A stretch of 64,000 nucleotides of DNA. Source: Bradyrhizobium embrapense. Lineage in GTDB: Bacteria; Pseudomonadota; Alphaproteobacteria; Rhizobiales; Xanthobacteraceae. Under the pieces are notes generated by a model, which saw only the letters and a list, made by a program, of their open reading frames with translations, ran no database searches and was not told the origin of the DNA. Shown in pieces: positions 37,074 through 46,310 of the stretch. The stretch's first letter is position 1, and the number at the start of each line of letters is the position of its first letter. A program made the position numbers and the translations under genes. The stretch lies in assembly GCF_001189235.2 (NCBI RefSeq), contig NZ_LFIP02000001.1, positions 620,001-684,000 of the forward strand, read 5' to 3'.

Positions 37074-37091
37074 ATGGCAGTCTCCTTCAGG

Positions 37092-38075
37092 TCACGGGCG
37101 ATGGGCGGTGTTTGGAAGTCCGGGCGGGGTTTCGAGCAGGTAGTCGCCCGAGGGGTCGAGGCCTTTGAGCTCGGCGACGGTCTCGATGCGTCGTGCGGGC
37201 CCCCGCCCCTTGATGAACACGATCAAATCGATCGCCTCGGCGATGAGCCGGCGCGGCACCGTTGCGACCGCCTCCTGAATGAGCTGCTCGATCCGGTAGA
37301 GCGCAGCGCGCGCCGAGTTGGCATGGACCGTGGCAATTCCGCCGGGGTGGCCGGTATTCCAGGCCTTCAACATGTCGAGGGCTTCGGCGCCTCTGACCTC
37401 GCCGACGATGATGCGGTCGGGCCGCAGGCGTAGCGTCGAGCGGACAAGATCGGCAAGGCTCGCGACGCCCGGCTTGGTTCGGAGCGTCACGGCATCCTTG
37501 GCATCGCAGCGCAGCTCGCGGGTGTCCTCGATGATGACGACCCGCTCTTCGAGGCCAGCGATCTCCGCAAGCAGCGCATTGGCAAGCGTCGTCTTGCCCG
37601 AGCCGGTGCCGCCGGCGATCAGGATGCTGCGCGCCTCAGTAACGGCTGCGGTCAGCAGCTTCGCCGTCAATGGCGATGCAATCTGCGCCCTGACGTAATC
37701 GGACAGGCGGAACGTGGTCGTTGCGGGCTTGCGGATAGCAAAGCATGGCGCAAGCGAGACCGGCGGCAAGACGCCTTCGAAGCGTTCGCCGGTTTCGGGG
37801 AGTTCAGCCGAGATGATCGGAGATGAACCGCTCGCTTCGGCCCGCACGTGGCTCGCAACAAGCCGAATGATCCGCTCCGATTCCTGCGGCGTCAGAACGA
37901 CGCCGGTGTCAGCCCGACCCGAGCCGTGCCGATCAAGCCAAAGCCTGCCATCGGGATTGACCATGACCTCGACGACATCGGCTTCCTCCAGCGCGAGCGC
38001 GATGGCAGGTCCCATCGCGGTCCGCAGCATGCCCCGGCGTCGCTCGCGGGTTTCGGGCGAGAGAAGATCAGACAT
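37092..38075 (-). CDS. trbB: TrbB/VirB11-type conjugal transfer ATPase
   Basis: A 327-residue hexameric traffic ATPase. The Walker A is GGTGSGKTT near residue 155, Asp and His boxes are visible in [11 protein letters not shown] and [14 protein letters not shown], and Walker B is IIVGEVRG. The start at 38075 overlaps the end of the CopG-like gene by eight bases; a longer frame to 38261 lies within that gene. It energises pilus assembly and DNA transfer from the cytoplasmic face. Confidence 0.93.
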   Translation of the reverse strand: MSDLLSPETRERRRGMLRTAMGPAIALALEEADVVEVMVNPDGRLWLDRHGSGRADTGVVLTPQESERIIRLVASHVRAEASGSSPIISAELPETGERFEGVLPPVSLAPCFAIRKPATTTFRLSDYVRAQIASPLTAKLLTAAVTEARSILIAGGTGSGKTTLANALLAEIAGLEERVVIIEDTRELRCDAKDAVTLRTKPGVASLADLVRSTLRLRPDRIIVGEVRGAEALDMLKAWNTGHPGGIATVHANSARAALYRIEQLIQEAVATVPRRLIAEAIDLIVFIKGRGPARRIETVAELKGLDPSGDYLLETPPGLPNTAHRP

Positions 38076-38622
38076 GGCCGACCTCCTCCCGCCCCGCCGG
38101 AGAAGGCCCCGGCTGCCCGCCCGTCGCCTGCTGCGCACGGGATTCCGCTCCGGAAGCCTCTTTGGCGGCGCCGAGAGGTGCACCCTCCTCCAGATGCCGC
38201 ATGAAGAGATCCGGATTTGACGTCGAGACCTGGTCCATGACGTCGGCGACCAGCCGCCCACCCGAGGCGACGCGCTTGCCGACCTGGGCTACGAACATCT
38301 CAAAGCGCTCGCGTCCGAGCGCGCGCGCTGCATCCTGATCGCCCGATGGCAGCGGCGGCGTGATCGTGAGGTAGTAGCGGACAAACAGGGCGATGGTTTC
38401 CGCCATGATCGACAGGTCGCGGTCCGCTCGATCGAGCTGCCGGCTCATCCGGTCGAGCCGGCGGAGCAACGCCGCATCGCCGCTTGTGTCCCTCTCCGGA
38501 TTGAGAAAGCGGTCGAGCGCGGCATCGACGATCGCGGATTTGTTGGTGCCGGGCCGCTTGGCTGCGAGCTCGAGCCGCTCTGCCACGCTATCGGAGACAT
38601 AGGCTGAGAGTTTTGGTTTCAT
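38068..38622 (-). CDS. CopG-like ribbon-helix-helix protein of the transfer operon
   Basis: A 184-residue protein with an N-terminal ribbon-helix-helix motif (KLSAYVSDSVAERLELAAKRPGTNKSAIVDAALDRFL, residues 4-40) and a helical C-terminal part. Proteins of this kind lie between traG and trbB in many alphaproteobacterial ICEs and may regulate the operon or assist relaxosome docking. It begins 11 bases after traG and overlaps trbB. Confidence 0.82.
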   Translation of the reverse strand: MKPKLSAYVSDSVAERLELAAKRPGTNKSAIVDAALDRFLNPERDTSGDAALLRRLDRMSRQLDRADRDLSIMAETIALFVRYYLTITPPLPSGDQDAARALGRERFEMFVAQVGKRVASGGRLVADVMDQVSTSNPDLFMRHLEEGAPLGAAKEASGAESRAQQATGGQPGPSPAGREEVGHV

Positions 38623-38633
38623 GGGATCACTCG

Positions 38634-40661
38634 TCAGAATGAGGGGAGAAGATCGTCGTCATCGCGAGTGACGGCATGAGCGCTGCGGATGGAGTTCGAG
38701 GCGATTGCCGCGCGCTGCATCTGGCTCCGATCCGCAGCCGGATCGGCGTCATCATCGAGCAGCCGCTCTTCGGCAAATCTCGCCTGGTCAGCTTGAGGTG
38801 CGGGCTCCTCAAAGAGCGGCAGTTGCTGCTTGAGGCCGCCCTCCTCGGCTTCTGCCTGCATCAGGTCACGGTACGGAAGTGTCGCCAGCCGAAGATCGAC
38901 GCCACGGACCTGAGAGGCCCAGTCATTGGGACGTGCGGCAGGCCGGTCGCGATACTGCGCGATGGCAAGCTGTGGCGGAGAGCGCAGCCGGGCAACGAAG
39001 TTGGCATCTTCATAGTGCTTGAGCTTCTGGGCGCGAACAGGTGGCAACCCTGAAACCAGCACGATGGCCTGATCAGCCGGCAGTTGCATCACTTCACCCG
39101 GCGTGAGCAGCGGGCGCGCGGTTTCCTGGCGGCTGACCATCACATGCCCAAGCCAGGGCGCGAGCCGATGGCCAGCATAGTTGCGCTGCGCTCTCAGCTC
39201 CGTCGCGGTGCCCAGCGCATCCGAAATGCGCTTTGCGGTGCGCTCGTCGTTCGCCGCAAAGGCAATGCGAACGTGGCAATTGTCGAGGATCGCGTTGTTC
39301 TCGCCGTAAGCTTTTGCGATCTGGTTCAGTGACTGCGCGATCAGATAGGTTCGAATGCCGTAGCCGGCCATGAAGGCGAGCGCGCTTTCGAAGAAGTCGA
39401 GCCGGCCGAGCGCAGGAAACTCGTCCAGCATTAGCAAGAGCTGGCGGTGCCTGACCTCGCCAGCTTTGCTGTTGAGCGACTCGGTCAGGCGGCGGCCGAT
39501 TTGATTGAGGATCAGCCGGATCAAGGGCTTGGTGCGGCTGATATCCGACGGCGGCACAACGAGATAGAGCGTCACCGGTTTTTCGGCCCTGACGAGGTCG
39601 GCGATGCGCCAGTCGCAGCTCTCGGTGTTCCGGCTGACGACGGGATCACGATAGAGCCCGAGAAAGCTGACGGCCGTCGACAGAACGCCCGAACGTTCGT
39701 TCTCGGACTTGTTGAGGAGTTCGCGTGCGGTCGCGGCGACCACTGGGTGGACCTTCGGTTCGGCCTCCGTCCCGAGATGGTTGGTGGCCATCATGATCCG
39801 TAGGGTCTTTTCAAAGGACTGCGCTGGATCCGCCAGGATTTCGGTGACGCGCGTGAGCGTCTTCTGCTCTTCCGCGTAGAGGACGTGGAGGATGACGCCG
39901 ACAAGCAGGGAGTGGCTCGTCTTCTCCCAATGTGTCCGCCGTTCCAATGCGCCTTCCGGATCGACCAGGATGTCGGCGATGTTCTGGACATCGCGCACTT
40001 CGGCAGCACCTTTGCGCACCTCGAGCAGCGGATTGTAGCGGGCGCTTCTCGCGTCGGTAGGATTGAACAAAAGGCAATGCGAGAAGCTCGAGCGCCAGCC
40101 GGAGGTCAGCTCCCAGTTTTCGCCCTTGATGTCGTGCACCACCGCCGACGAGGTCCACGACAACAGCGTCGGCAGCACGAGCCCGACGCCCTTGCCAGAG
40201 CGCGTCGGCGCAAAGCACATGACGTGCTCCGGCCCGTCATGCCGCAGATAGTTGTTTTCCAAGCGCCCAAGAAACACGCCCTTGGCTGCGAAGAGGCCAG
40301 CTTCCTTGATCTCCTTAGGACTTGCCCACCGCGCGGAGCCGTACGTCGTCACGAGCTGATTTTGCCGCGCCCGCCACACGGAGTTGAGGATCGCAAACAG
40401 TGCGCCCGCAACGCCGCCACCGGCTGCAATGGCTCCGCCCTCCTCAAAGATTTCCGAGGCATACGCCTCATAGGCAAACCACCACTCGAACAATCGCCAG
40501 GGCAGATAGACCGGATAGTCGGCGACCAGGAACCAGGGCGCGCCCAGCCTCTCCTGAAAACCGAGCGCAGCTGCCGTCCACTGAGTCGCTCCCCACGTCG
40601 AGACGACAACGATGCCGAACACGACCGTGATCTGACCGACGTAGATTTTCGCTGGATACAT
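38634..40661 (-). CDS. traG: TraG/VirD4-type coupling protein
   Basis: A 675-residue type IV coupling protein with N-terminal membrane helices (KIYVGQITVVFGIVVVSTW and a second near residue 80), Walker A APTRSGKGVGLVLPTLL near residue 150 and Walker B LLMLDEFPALGRLDF near residue 412. It brings the relaxase-DNA complex to the secretion channel. The start at 40661 (MYPAK) matches related proteins; MGRR at 40673 is a close alternative. It precedes the CopG-like and trb genes in one direction, with a 605-base space upstream. Confidence 0.93.
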   Translation of the reverse strand: MYPAKIYVGQITVVFGIVVVSTWGATQWTAAALGFQERLGAPWFLVADYPVYLPWRLFEWWFAYEAYASEIFEEGGAIAAGGGVAGALFAILNSVWRARQNQLVTTYGSARWASPKEIKEAGLFAAKGVFLGRLENNYLRHDGPEHVMCFAPTRSGKGVGLVLPTLLSWTSSAVVHDIKGENWELTSGWRSSFSHCLLFNPTDARSARYNPLLEVRKGAAEVRDVQNIADILVDPEGALERRTHWEKTSHSLLVGVILHVLYAEEQKTLTRVTEILADPAQSFEKTLRIMMATNHLGTEAEPKVHPVVAATARELLNKSENERSGVLSTAVSFLGLYRDPVVSRNTESCDWRIADLVRAEKPVTLYLVVPPSDISRTKPLIRLILNQIGRRLTESLNSKAGEVRHRQLLLMLDEFPALGRLDFFESALAFMAGYGIRTYLIAQSLNQIAKAYGENNAILDNCHVRIAFAANDERTAKRISDALGTATELRAQRNYAGHRLAPWLGHVMVSRQETARPLLTPGEVMQLPADQAIVLVSGLPPVRAQKLKHYEDANFVARLRSPPQLAIAQYRDRPAARPNDWASQVRGVDLRLATLPYRDLMQAEAEEGGLKQQLPLFEEPAPQADQARFAEERLLDDDADPAADRSQMQRAAIASNSIRSAHAVTRDDDDLLPSF

Positions 40662-41266
40662 TCGCCGCCCCATTGGCCCGCGAGCGCGGACGGCGAGATG
40701 AAAACGGCGAAAGCGCCGAGCCTTCAATCGAAATAAAAAACGCTGCTCGCAGGATGCGCGAGGTTGATCAAGCTCGATCCGGTGGGACGTTCGAAGATCA
40801 AGGTCGGCACAGCATCATCCAACGCCTCAACAGCGCGTGAACAGTTGGCGCAAATGGTCTTTCGTTGCCGGTTCGGCGAACCGCCGCGATGATCTTCTGC
40901 TTACTGGTGGAAAGACCTTGCGCGATTCCGTGCAGTAAGGATTCGCAATGAGCGAGCGCCGTACGATCAAGTTTCTCCTATTTAGAAAGTTGTTCCCACG
41001 GAGCTTCGCCGCGACTCGCAGCGCCTGGCCGGCAAAGCGTGAGGTGGACATGTCGATGCTGCTGTCGGACATGGACATTTGCGCGGCTCACCGGGCAGTC
41101 CAAGCGGTGTTGCCAATGCGATCGGCATGCCGATGTCGGCATCATCGTCGGCGGCGCCCGCTTGATCGTGTCGATCGAACAGCGCCAGGTGCTGGCGTAG
41201 CTGCTGGCCATCAACTGACGTCGGCCGATTAGCGGCTATGACCCCCTGGGATATCCCGTTCTCAAC
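40662..41266. other. Spacer between nucleotidyltransferase and traG genes
   Basis: No intact gene is convincing. It must hold the traG promoter, but I could not assign -35/-10 boxes. A possible frameshifted small gene lies on the opposite strand (40948-41200). Confidence 0.4.
40948..41200 (+). pseudogene. Possible frameshifted small gene
   Basis: From the ATG at 40948 one frame gives a start (MSERRTIKFLLFRKLF) and then MSMLLSDMDICAAHRAVQAV near residues 35-54. After about 41110 sensible sequence continues in another frame, as DVGIIVGGARLIVSIEQRQVLA followed by a stop at about 41200. The two halves together resemble a short Bradyrhizobium-type unknown protein broken by a frameshift. The call rests on reading-frame quality only. 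Confidence 0.3.
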
Positions 41267-42406
41267 TCATTTGCGACGGGAGCTCGTGGCTTCCTCGCCG
41301 GATGGTCCGTCATAGGCGGCTGCATCGGCGCCGAGCTCGGTGATGCCCTTTGCCAGTTCGAGCCGAAGCGAGTTCTGGAAGTCGTCGTCGTAGGTGGCAA
41401 TGCTGGTGCGGATCGCAGCCTTCCACTGATCGCCACGATCCCACGCCTCCATGAACGCGCTGGCAAGATCGGCGTGCTGCCGGTCTGCGATCATCGCCTC
41501 GATGATCGATCTCGCCTGAAGTCGATCCTTTGCGCTCTTTGCGGTCGCGTCGCGATCTTCCTTGCGGCGGGATGCGACGATGAGCTTGTGGATGGCGTAG
41601 CGGTCCGGTGACGGGATGAGGACGGGCACGCCGGCGCCATGCAGCAGCACCGCTCGGATCGGCTGATAAATCAGATAGTCGAGAAAGCGCAGCGGAAGTG
41701 CTGCCGCCCCGCCCAGCGCCGGCATTGCGACTGGCTTGCCTGCCTGGTCGTCGGACCACTGATTGGGGGTGAGGAATTCCACCTTGAAGTTGTCCCGGGA
41801 TACGAACTGGGTGGACACCCTGCCGTCGGCCTGGCTTGGAACCTCGCGAAAGGTCGGGTCGACCTCTCGAAGTACCTCGAGGATCGGAGGCATCGAATCC
41901 TTGATCGCCACCGAGATTTCATGGAATTGCGCAAAATCGGCATCGCCGGTCTGCATCGCAACCGCATCGAGCCGCCTTCCGAGCACAGCGGAGTAGCACT
42001 GGTAGGCAACGGTGCCGACGAGCACGCCGCGCATCCGGAAGAAGCCGGCCTTTGCCAGCGCCTCCACCACCTGGCCTGTCGTCTGCAAGGGGCGCGGCAG
42101 ATAGGCCTCGCGCGTCAACGTGGAAACCAGCCGGCGGCGTCCTTTGAGGTCGGCCTTCAGATCCTTGAACGCTTCGACCCTCTTGGTGATGTCGGGATCG
42201 TCCACCGGGCCGACATAGCGGCGGTTCTGGCCACCGCCTTCAGCCTTGGGCGTGTCGAAGTACCAGTACTTCTTGCCCTTGACCTCGACGGCCACGAACC
42301 GGCCGTCGGAGGAAAACTCCGAGGTGAAGCTTTCATCGAGGCTGCGCTGGACCAGCTCGGAATAGAGCGTCTGGTAGCTGATATCGAGACGTTGGCCCGT
42401 TGCCAC
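41267..42406 (-). CDS. GSU2403-like nucleotidyltransferase-fold protein
   Basis: A 379-residue protein. The nucleotidyltransferase core begins near residue 130 with VGTVAYQCYSAVLGRRL and continues with the metal-binding GDADFAQ near residue 155 and a later acidic strand FKVEFLTPNQ. The pattern fits the GSU2403/NTP_transf_8 family, related to AbiEii-type nucleotidyltransferases. The N-terminal about 120 residues hold LLTREAYLP-like helical sequence. No antitoxin-like partner gene is adjacent. Its promoter carries an unusual array of four TATACT/AGTATA arms. It is inserted between the relaxase and traG genes and may be cargo or a defence or stability gene; that role is inferred. Confidence 0.7.
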   Translation of the reverse strand: MATGQRLDISYQTLYSELVQRSLDESFTSEFSSDGRFVAVEVKGKKYWYFDTPKAEGGGQNRRYVGPVDDPDITKRVEAFKDLKADLKGRRRLVSTLTREAYLPRPLQTTGQVVEALAKAGFFRMRGVLVGTVAYQCYSAVLGRRLDAVAMQTGDADFAQFHEISVAIKDSMPPILEVLREVDPTFREVPSQADGRVSTQFVSRDNFKVEFLTPNQWSDDQAGKPVAMPALGGAAALPLRFLDYLIYQPIRAVLLHGAGVPVLIPSPDRYAIHKLIVASRRKEDRDATAKSAKDRLQARSIIEAMIADRQHADLASAFMEAWDRGDQWKAAIRTSIATYDDDFQNSLRLELAKGITELGADAAAYDGPSGEEATSSRRK

Positions 42407-42417
42407 GGCCGGCCTCC

Positions 42418-42499
42418 ATTATACTGTTTCCGCGAAAATAGTATAACTGTGGGAACCCGATGCAAGAACGTTATACTAAAATCGCTAATATAGTATAAT
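42418..42499. promoter_or_regulatory. Two identical-spacing palindromic operators upstream of the nucleotidyltransferase gene
   Basis: Four arms are seen: ATTATACT (42418-42425), AGTATAAC (42440-42447), GTTATACT (42470-42477) and AGTATAAT (42492-42499). They form two inverted repeats, each with a 14-base spacer, separated by 22 bases. The block is AT-rich against a GC-rich background and begins 12 bases from the start codon. It looks like a double operator or overlapping promoters under tight control. Confidence 0.6.
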
Positions 42500-42579
42500 T
42501 TCAGTATTCTCAACTACTTACGTTGGAACAGAGGCATCGTGAGGACCCTCTGGGCGCCGGCCCGCCCATCCAGACCACT

Positions 42580-44550
42580 TCAACGTCCGATCCCGCGCTT
42601 GATCCCGATCGACCAGGAGATGCCCTCGCCGCCCACGCTGCCGGCGACGAGCCGCCCGCGCGCCCCCTCCAGCACCGGTCGCCAGGGCACCAGGGCGAAC
42701 TCGCGGGATCGCTCGATCAGGGCGAAGCGGCCGCTGTTCAGCGTCAGCATGCGCTTGTAGACGCCCGTGAGACTGTCGCCAGCCTTGACGTCGAGATGCT
42801 CAAGGCCCGTCCGCGCGGCAATTTCCGCGGCTGTCTGTCTGAGTTCACGCGCCTCGAGCGTTTGCAACAGATCCCGCGCATAGCGAATCTCGCCCTCCTG
42901 CTCCCGCGCAAGCCCCTGCTCGATCAGCCATTGGCGTCTTGCCCGCATGGCCGTCTCGACCTCGGCGCCCATTCCGCTCGGCCCGAGCGCCTCGCGCGTC
43001 CTGGCGACGAGCTGTCGATCGAGCCAGGTTGCGCCCACAGCCTGCGGCAGATCCTCGAGCCTCTGCCATGACAGCACTGCAATCCGGACTGGGTTGCGCG
43101 AGCGCTGACGGCTCTCATACTGAAGCGCCCGATCGAGATGATCTTCACCGACGGCCCAGCTGCCGTCATTGAGCCGGCTCACCATCGCCTCCTGCCGCAT
43201 CGCTTCGAGGCGCCGCACATGGGCGGCGACATACTCGCCTGATGCCTGCGGATCGAACTGCCGATGAAGGCGGTCGCTGTAACGGCCCTCATGCGCGGCC
43301 GCGATCTGCGCGATGGTGCGATCAATCTGGCGGGGTTCTGCAGGGCGAGCGCTGAGCTCGATAATCGTGTTCCGGACTGGCGGTTCAGCCTGGCCTGAGA
43401 GGCTGCCGATCTCGGCATAGTGCATGCGCCCATCAATGCCATCCATCACGACATAGCGGCGCTCCTTCAGCTCATCCGAGAACCCCTCACCCACGACGCG
43501 CCCGACCAGCCTCGGGCTGCCCTGTCCCGGATCAAAGATCATGTAGCCACTGGCGGCGCGCGACAGGCCGGCTGCGGCAAGCTCGCGGTGCATGGTCTTG
43601 ATGATGTCGCCGCGCTCGCCCATGCGCCTGAGTTTCGTCTCGAGACCAGCATCGATTTGCCAATGGCCGGGAGCGGCCTCCTCCGCAAGCCCCATCCGTT
43701 CGAGCGCTCGCAGCCGCCCCATTCGCGCGCTCTGCCAGACCGGCTCTCTTGCCGGCAGCGCGTTGAGTTCAAGGGCGCCATCCGGCGCATCGCGCAGGAT
43801 GGCGCGGTCGAGCCGCGTGAAGCGTTCGGCGGTCACCTCCTGCTGGAGCTTGCGTGCGACCTCGATCTCCGTCTCTGGACCGAGCTCCCGCGTGATGAGA
43901 TCGGCGGCCCGCGCGCGCAGGCCGTGAGAGATGTAATCGCGGGCGATCACGAGATCCCGTCCTTCGTCATCCTTTCCGCGCAAGACGACGTGGCTGTGGG
44001 GATGGCCAGTGTTGAAGTGATCCGCGGCGACCCAGTCGAGCCTGGTGCCGAGATCGTTTTCCATCTGCCGCATCAGGTCGCGGATGAAGGGCTTCAAGTC
44101 TGAGAGCTCCGCGCTATCCTCTGGCGCCACGATGAACCGGAACTGGTGGCGGTCGCCGGCGCTTCGTTCGGTGAACGCCTTGCCGTCTGCCCGATCGCCG
44201 TTTGCATCGTAGAGCTCGCCTGGCTCGCCCTCTCGCGTGACGCCGTCGCGTTGCACGTACCGCAAGTGTGCCCGGATGGCGCCGGGATCGCCGGCTTTGA
44301 TGCGCACGATGCGTGCCTTGATCACGACGCGGCGCTGACTCTTGCTTCGCGCTCGACCGGCAAGCACCGTGCCTTGCGCGTTCCCGCGGCCGATCCGCTC
44401 CCCGGAGAAATTCGACATGCGATGGGTACCGGCGCTGGCCTTATCGGCTGCTTGCCGCACACGCCGAAGATAGCTGCTCGCTCGCCTGGTCTTGCGGTTG
44501 CCGATCCGCCCAAGCTTCACCTCGAATTCATCGTCGCCAACCCCGGCCAT
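42580..44550 (-). CDS. VirD2-like relaxase with DUF3363-type C-terminus
   Basis: A 656-residue mobilisation protein. The start at 44550 (MAGVGDDEFEVKLGRIGNRK) is preferred; the longer frame to 44718 has no family-like sequence. The relaxase domain at about residues 75-210 includes the metal-binding HFNTGHPHSHVVLRG near residue 180 and upstream YVQRDG and FRFIVAPED. The C-terminal half (from about residue 270) matches the DUF3363 relaxase extension. It nicks oriT and pilots the strand into the channel. The candidate oriT lies just upstream (44652-44740). Confidence 0.9.
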   Translation of the reverse strand: MAGVGDDEFEVKLGRIGNRKTRRASSYLRRVRQAADKASAGTHRMSNFSGERIGRGNAQGTVLAGRARSKSQRRVVIKARIVRIKAGDPGAIRAHLRYVQRDGVTREGEPGELYDANGDRADGKAFTERSAGDRHQFRFIVAPEDSAELSDLKPFIRDLMRQMENDLGTRLDWVAADHFNTGHPHSHVVLRGKDDEGRDLVIARDYISHGLRARAADLITRELGPETEIEVARKLQQEVTAERFTRLDRAILRDAPDGALELNALPAREPVWQSARMGRLRALERMGLAEEAAPGHWQIDAGLETKLRRMGERGDIIKTMHRELAAAGLSRAASGYMIFDPGQGSPRLVGRVVGEGFSDELKERRYVVMDGIDGRMHYAEIGSLSGQAEPPVRNTIIELSARPAEPRQIDRTIAQIAAAHEGRYSDRLHRQFDPQASGEYVAAHVRRLEAMRQEAMVSRLNDGSWAVGEDHLDRALQYESRQRSRNPVRIAVLSWQRLEDLPQAVGATWLDRQLVARTREALGPSGMGAEVETAMRARRQWLIEQGLAREQEGEIRYARDLLQTLEARELRQTAAEIAARTGLEHLDVKAGDSLTGVYKRMLTLNSGRFALIERSREFALVPWRPVLEGARGRLVAGSVGGEGISWSIGIKRGIGR

Positions 44551-45127
44551 GACGCAAGTCCCCGTTGCAAGAGCGCGGATATGTAAACCTAACGCTCGAC
44601 TGCAAGCCGCAGACGCAAACAATGAGCGCGATCGCCCGCTTAGAACTTGCCTGGCGACATCGCGGCCAGCCGTGTCGCCAACACTTGGATGTGCAGACAA
44701 CGACTTGGGCGCCCTCAAGCGCCAGTGCTTTTATCTTGCCTTCCTAATCGGGCGGGCAAAGTCAACTCATTCCTACGCTTTTCTTCGACTCTTCCAAGTT
44801 CAGCCATGACCGACTCCCTGCATCGACAACGCACAAGCGTCACCACAACCGCGCTTGCGATCAGCATTCACCAGGCGGGGTCCATGCGTTCCTTCGCGTT
44901 CAGCACTTCGGCCGTCGCATGCTCTTCATCAGGTTCGTAAACAGGGCTGTCCAAGCAGTCCGGCGCTCTCGTCCCCGAAGGGCGGCAGCAGGCAAGAGAT
45001 AGCGGACATTCCCCGTTTCGCGGCCCCGCCAGGGAACGCTCACCGCGCGCGCGGATCTCTACTTTCGCTCCTCCTCAACATGCCGGGCGCTAAACCCAGC
45101 GCTAATCCGTCGTCATCTGCACCGCGG
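44551..45127. other. Relaxase upstream region, probable oriT area
   Basis: No convincing gene is seen. The part nearest the relaxase gene contains two inverted repeats and a nic-like hexamer (described separately). The part near 44950-45127 leads into the IS110-type element, and the element edge cannot be fixed from sequence alone. Confidence 0.4.
44652..44740. other. Candidate origin of transfer (oriT)
   Basis: A perfect 8-bp inverted repeat TGGCGACA (44652-44659) / TGTCGCCA (44673-44680) and a second, GGCGC (44708-44712) / GCGCC (44719-44723), lie about 100-170 bases upstream of the relaxase start. About nine bases beyond the second repeat comes TATCTTGCC (44732-44740), one base off the RP4/VirD2-type nic consensus YATCCTG|Y. 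Repeat followed by nic is the usual oriT arrangement. The assignment is inferred. Confidence 0.4.
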
Positions 45128-46192
45128 CTACCGTGCAGGTTTCAACCGCAGCCGCTGCGTGACTTTGGCGCCAAAGCCAACGTGAAAATCGGTCTCGCTG
45201 ACCCACATCCGGTGCAGAATGCTCGCGAGCTTGCGCGCGACCGCGGTGATCGCGCACAGCATGCTCGACCGTTTGGCGATCCGCAGGCCCCACGCCCGCA
45301 GTGCCGACCATTTCCTGACCCGCAGCAGCAGGCTTGCGGCCGCCTCGCAAAGCGCCTCGCGCACGGCTACGTCGCCCTGTTTGCTGATGCGTCCTTCGTA
45401 ATCGATCGACGTGCCGGACTGGTGCCGCCTCGGCGCCAAGCCAAAATGCGCGCCTACCGTTCGCGATCTGGCAAAGCGCAGGGGATCATCGACGCCGACC
45501 TTGAACGACAAGGCCGCAACGGGACCGACGCCTGGAACCGTCATCGGGCGCCGGCAGACAGCATCATGCTGGACCACCTGCAGCAGCACACGATGCAGCC
45601 GATCGCAACCCTCAAGGATGGCGCGGCGCACATCCAACATGGCCTCAATGGTCATTACGAAGATCGGATCGCTGCGCTCGATCAGCTCGCGCACGCGGGC
45701 TTCGTAGGCACGGCGGGCGACGGCTCCAACGAGCAACCCATAGGCCCGCAGCGCACCACGAATGTGGTTTTCGAGGTCGATCAGTTTGCGCTTGAGCAAC
45801 TTCCGGCTGGTCAGCAGCGTGCGCATCTTCTGCATGTCGATGTTCTTGACATGAACGGCGCGATACCAGCCCAAACGCATCATCTGCGCGATGCCGCGCG
45901 CGTCATTCCGGTCGGTCTTGTTACGCATTGTCGACAGCGAAACGCGCATGTGACGCGCTTCGACGACAATGATCGGGAGCCCCGCTGGCTGCAATTCGCG
46001 ATACAGCCAGATGCCAAGCGATGACGCCTCGACTCCCACTCTCTCTAGGCGATCCGCGTAGCCCTCTACTGCGGAGCGGATCGCCGCTGGCTCGGTCAAA
46101 ACCTTGACCTCGCGAACGGTGAGACCCTCGCCATCGACGATGCAAAGACTGGTTTCTTCAAGACCGACGTCCAACCCAACGTAAAGCTTCAT
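45128..46192 (-). CDS. IS110-family transposase
   Basis: A 354-residue recombinase. The N-terminal RuvC-like DEDD domain shows MKLYVGLDVG, VGVEASSLGIWL and RNKTDRNDARGIAQMM. The C-terminal Transposase_20 domain has PGVGPVAALSF and LAPRRHQSGTSIDYEG, with the catalytic serine in HQSG. The start at 46192 begins the DEDD motif; an upstream extension to 46234 is not needed. The frame is intact, so the element may still be active. IS110 elements have no typical inverted repeats and are guided by a bridge RNA. Confidence 0.92.
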   Translation of the reverse strand: MKLYVGLDVGLEETSLCIVDGEGLTVREVKVLTEPAAIRSAVEGYADRLERVGVEASSLGIWLYRELQPAGLPIIVVEARHMRVSLSTMRNKTDRNDARGIAQMMRLGWYRAVHVKNIDMQKMRTLLTSRKLLKRKLIDLENHIRGALRAYGLLVGAVARRAYEARVRELIERSDPIFVMTIEAMLDVRRAILEGCDRLHRVLLQVVQHDAVCRRPMTVPGVGPVAALSFKVGVDDPLRFARSRTVGAHFGLAPRRHQSGTSIDYEGRISKQGDVAVREALCEAAASLLLRVRKWSALRAWGLRIAKRSSMLCAITAVARKLASILHRMWVSETDFHVGFGAKVTQRLRLKPAR

Positions 46193-46204
46193 CGGAGCTC
46201 TCCT

Positions 46205-46310
46205 GTGTGGCAACGACCGCCTAAGTCGTTGCACCGGGCTCCGGATTCGGCCACACGGCGGCTATCGCCGTGCACCGGTTTCTCGAAGCCCGATTTGAAG
46301 AGCCTTCCTA
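46205..46310 (-). ncRNA. Candidate IS110 bridge RNA leader
   Basis: The strand read toward the transposase contains two short perfect hairpins: CACGGCG/CGCCGTG (46254-46260 with 46266-46272) and CAACGAC/GTCGTTG (46211-46217 with 46225-46231). A CCGGTGCA motif occurs beside each. In the IS110 group the bridge RNA is encoded in the non-coding end upstream of the transposase, so position and folding fit. Loop-to-target pairing was not tested. Confidence 0.45.

Larger units (their letters stand above)
45128..46310 (-). mobile_element. IS110-family insertion sequence (ends approximate)
   Basis: The transposase gene plus its non-coding leader define the element; true ends lie somewhat beyond these coordinates and could not be fixed, because the family lacks clear terminal repeats and target duplications. 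It sits between the relaxase/oriT region and the DUF736 gene, without breaking a recognisable gene. Confidence 0.6.
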
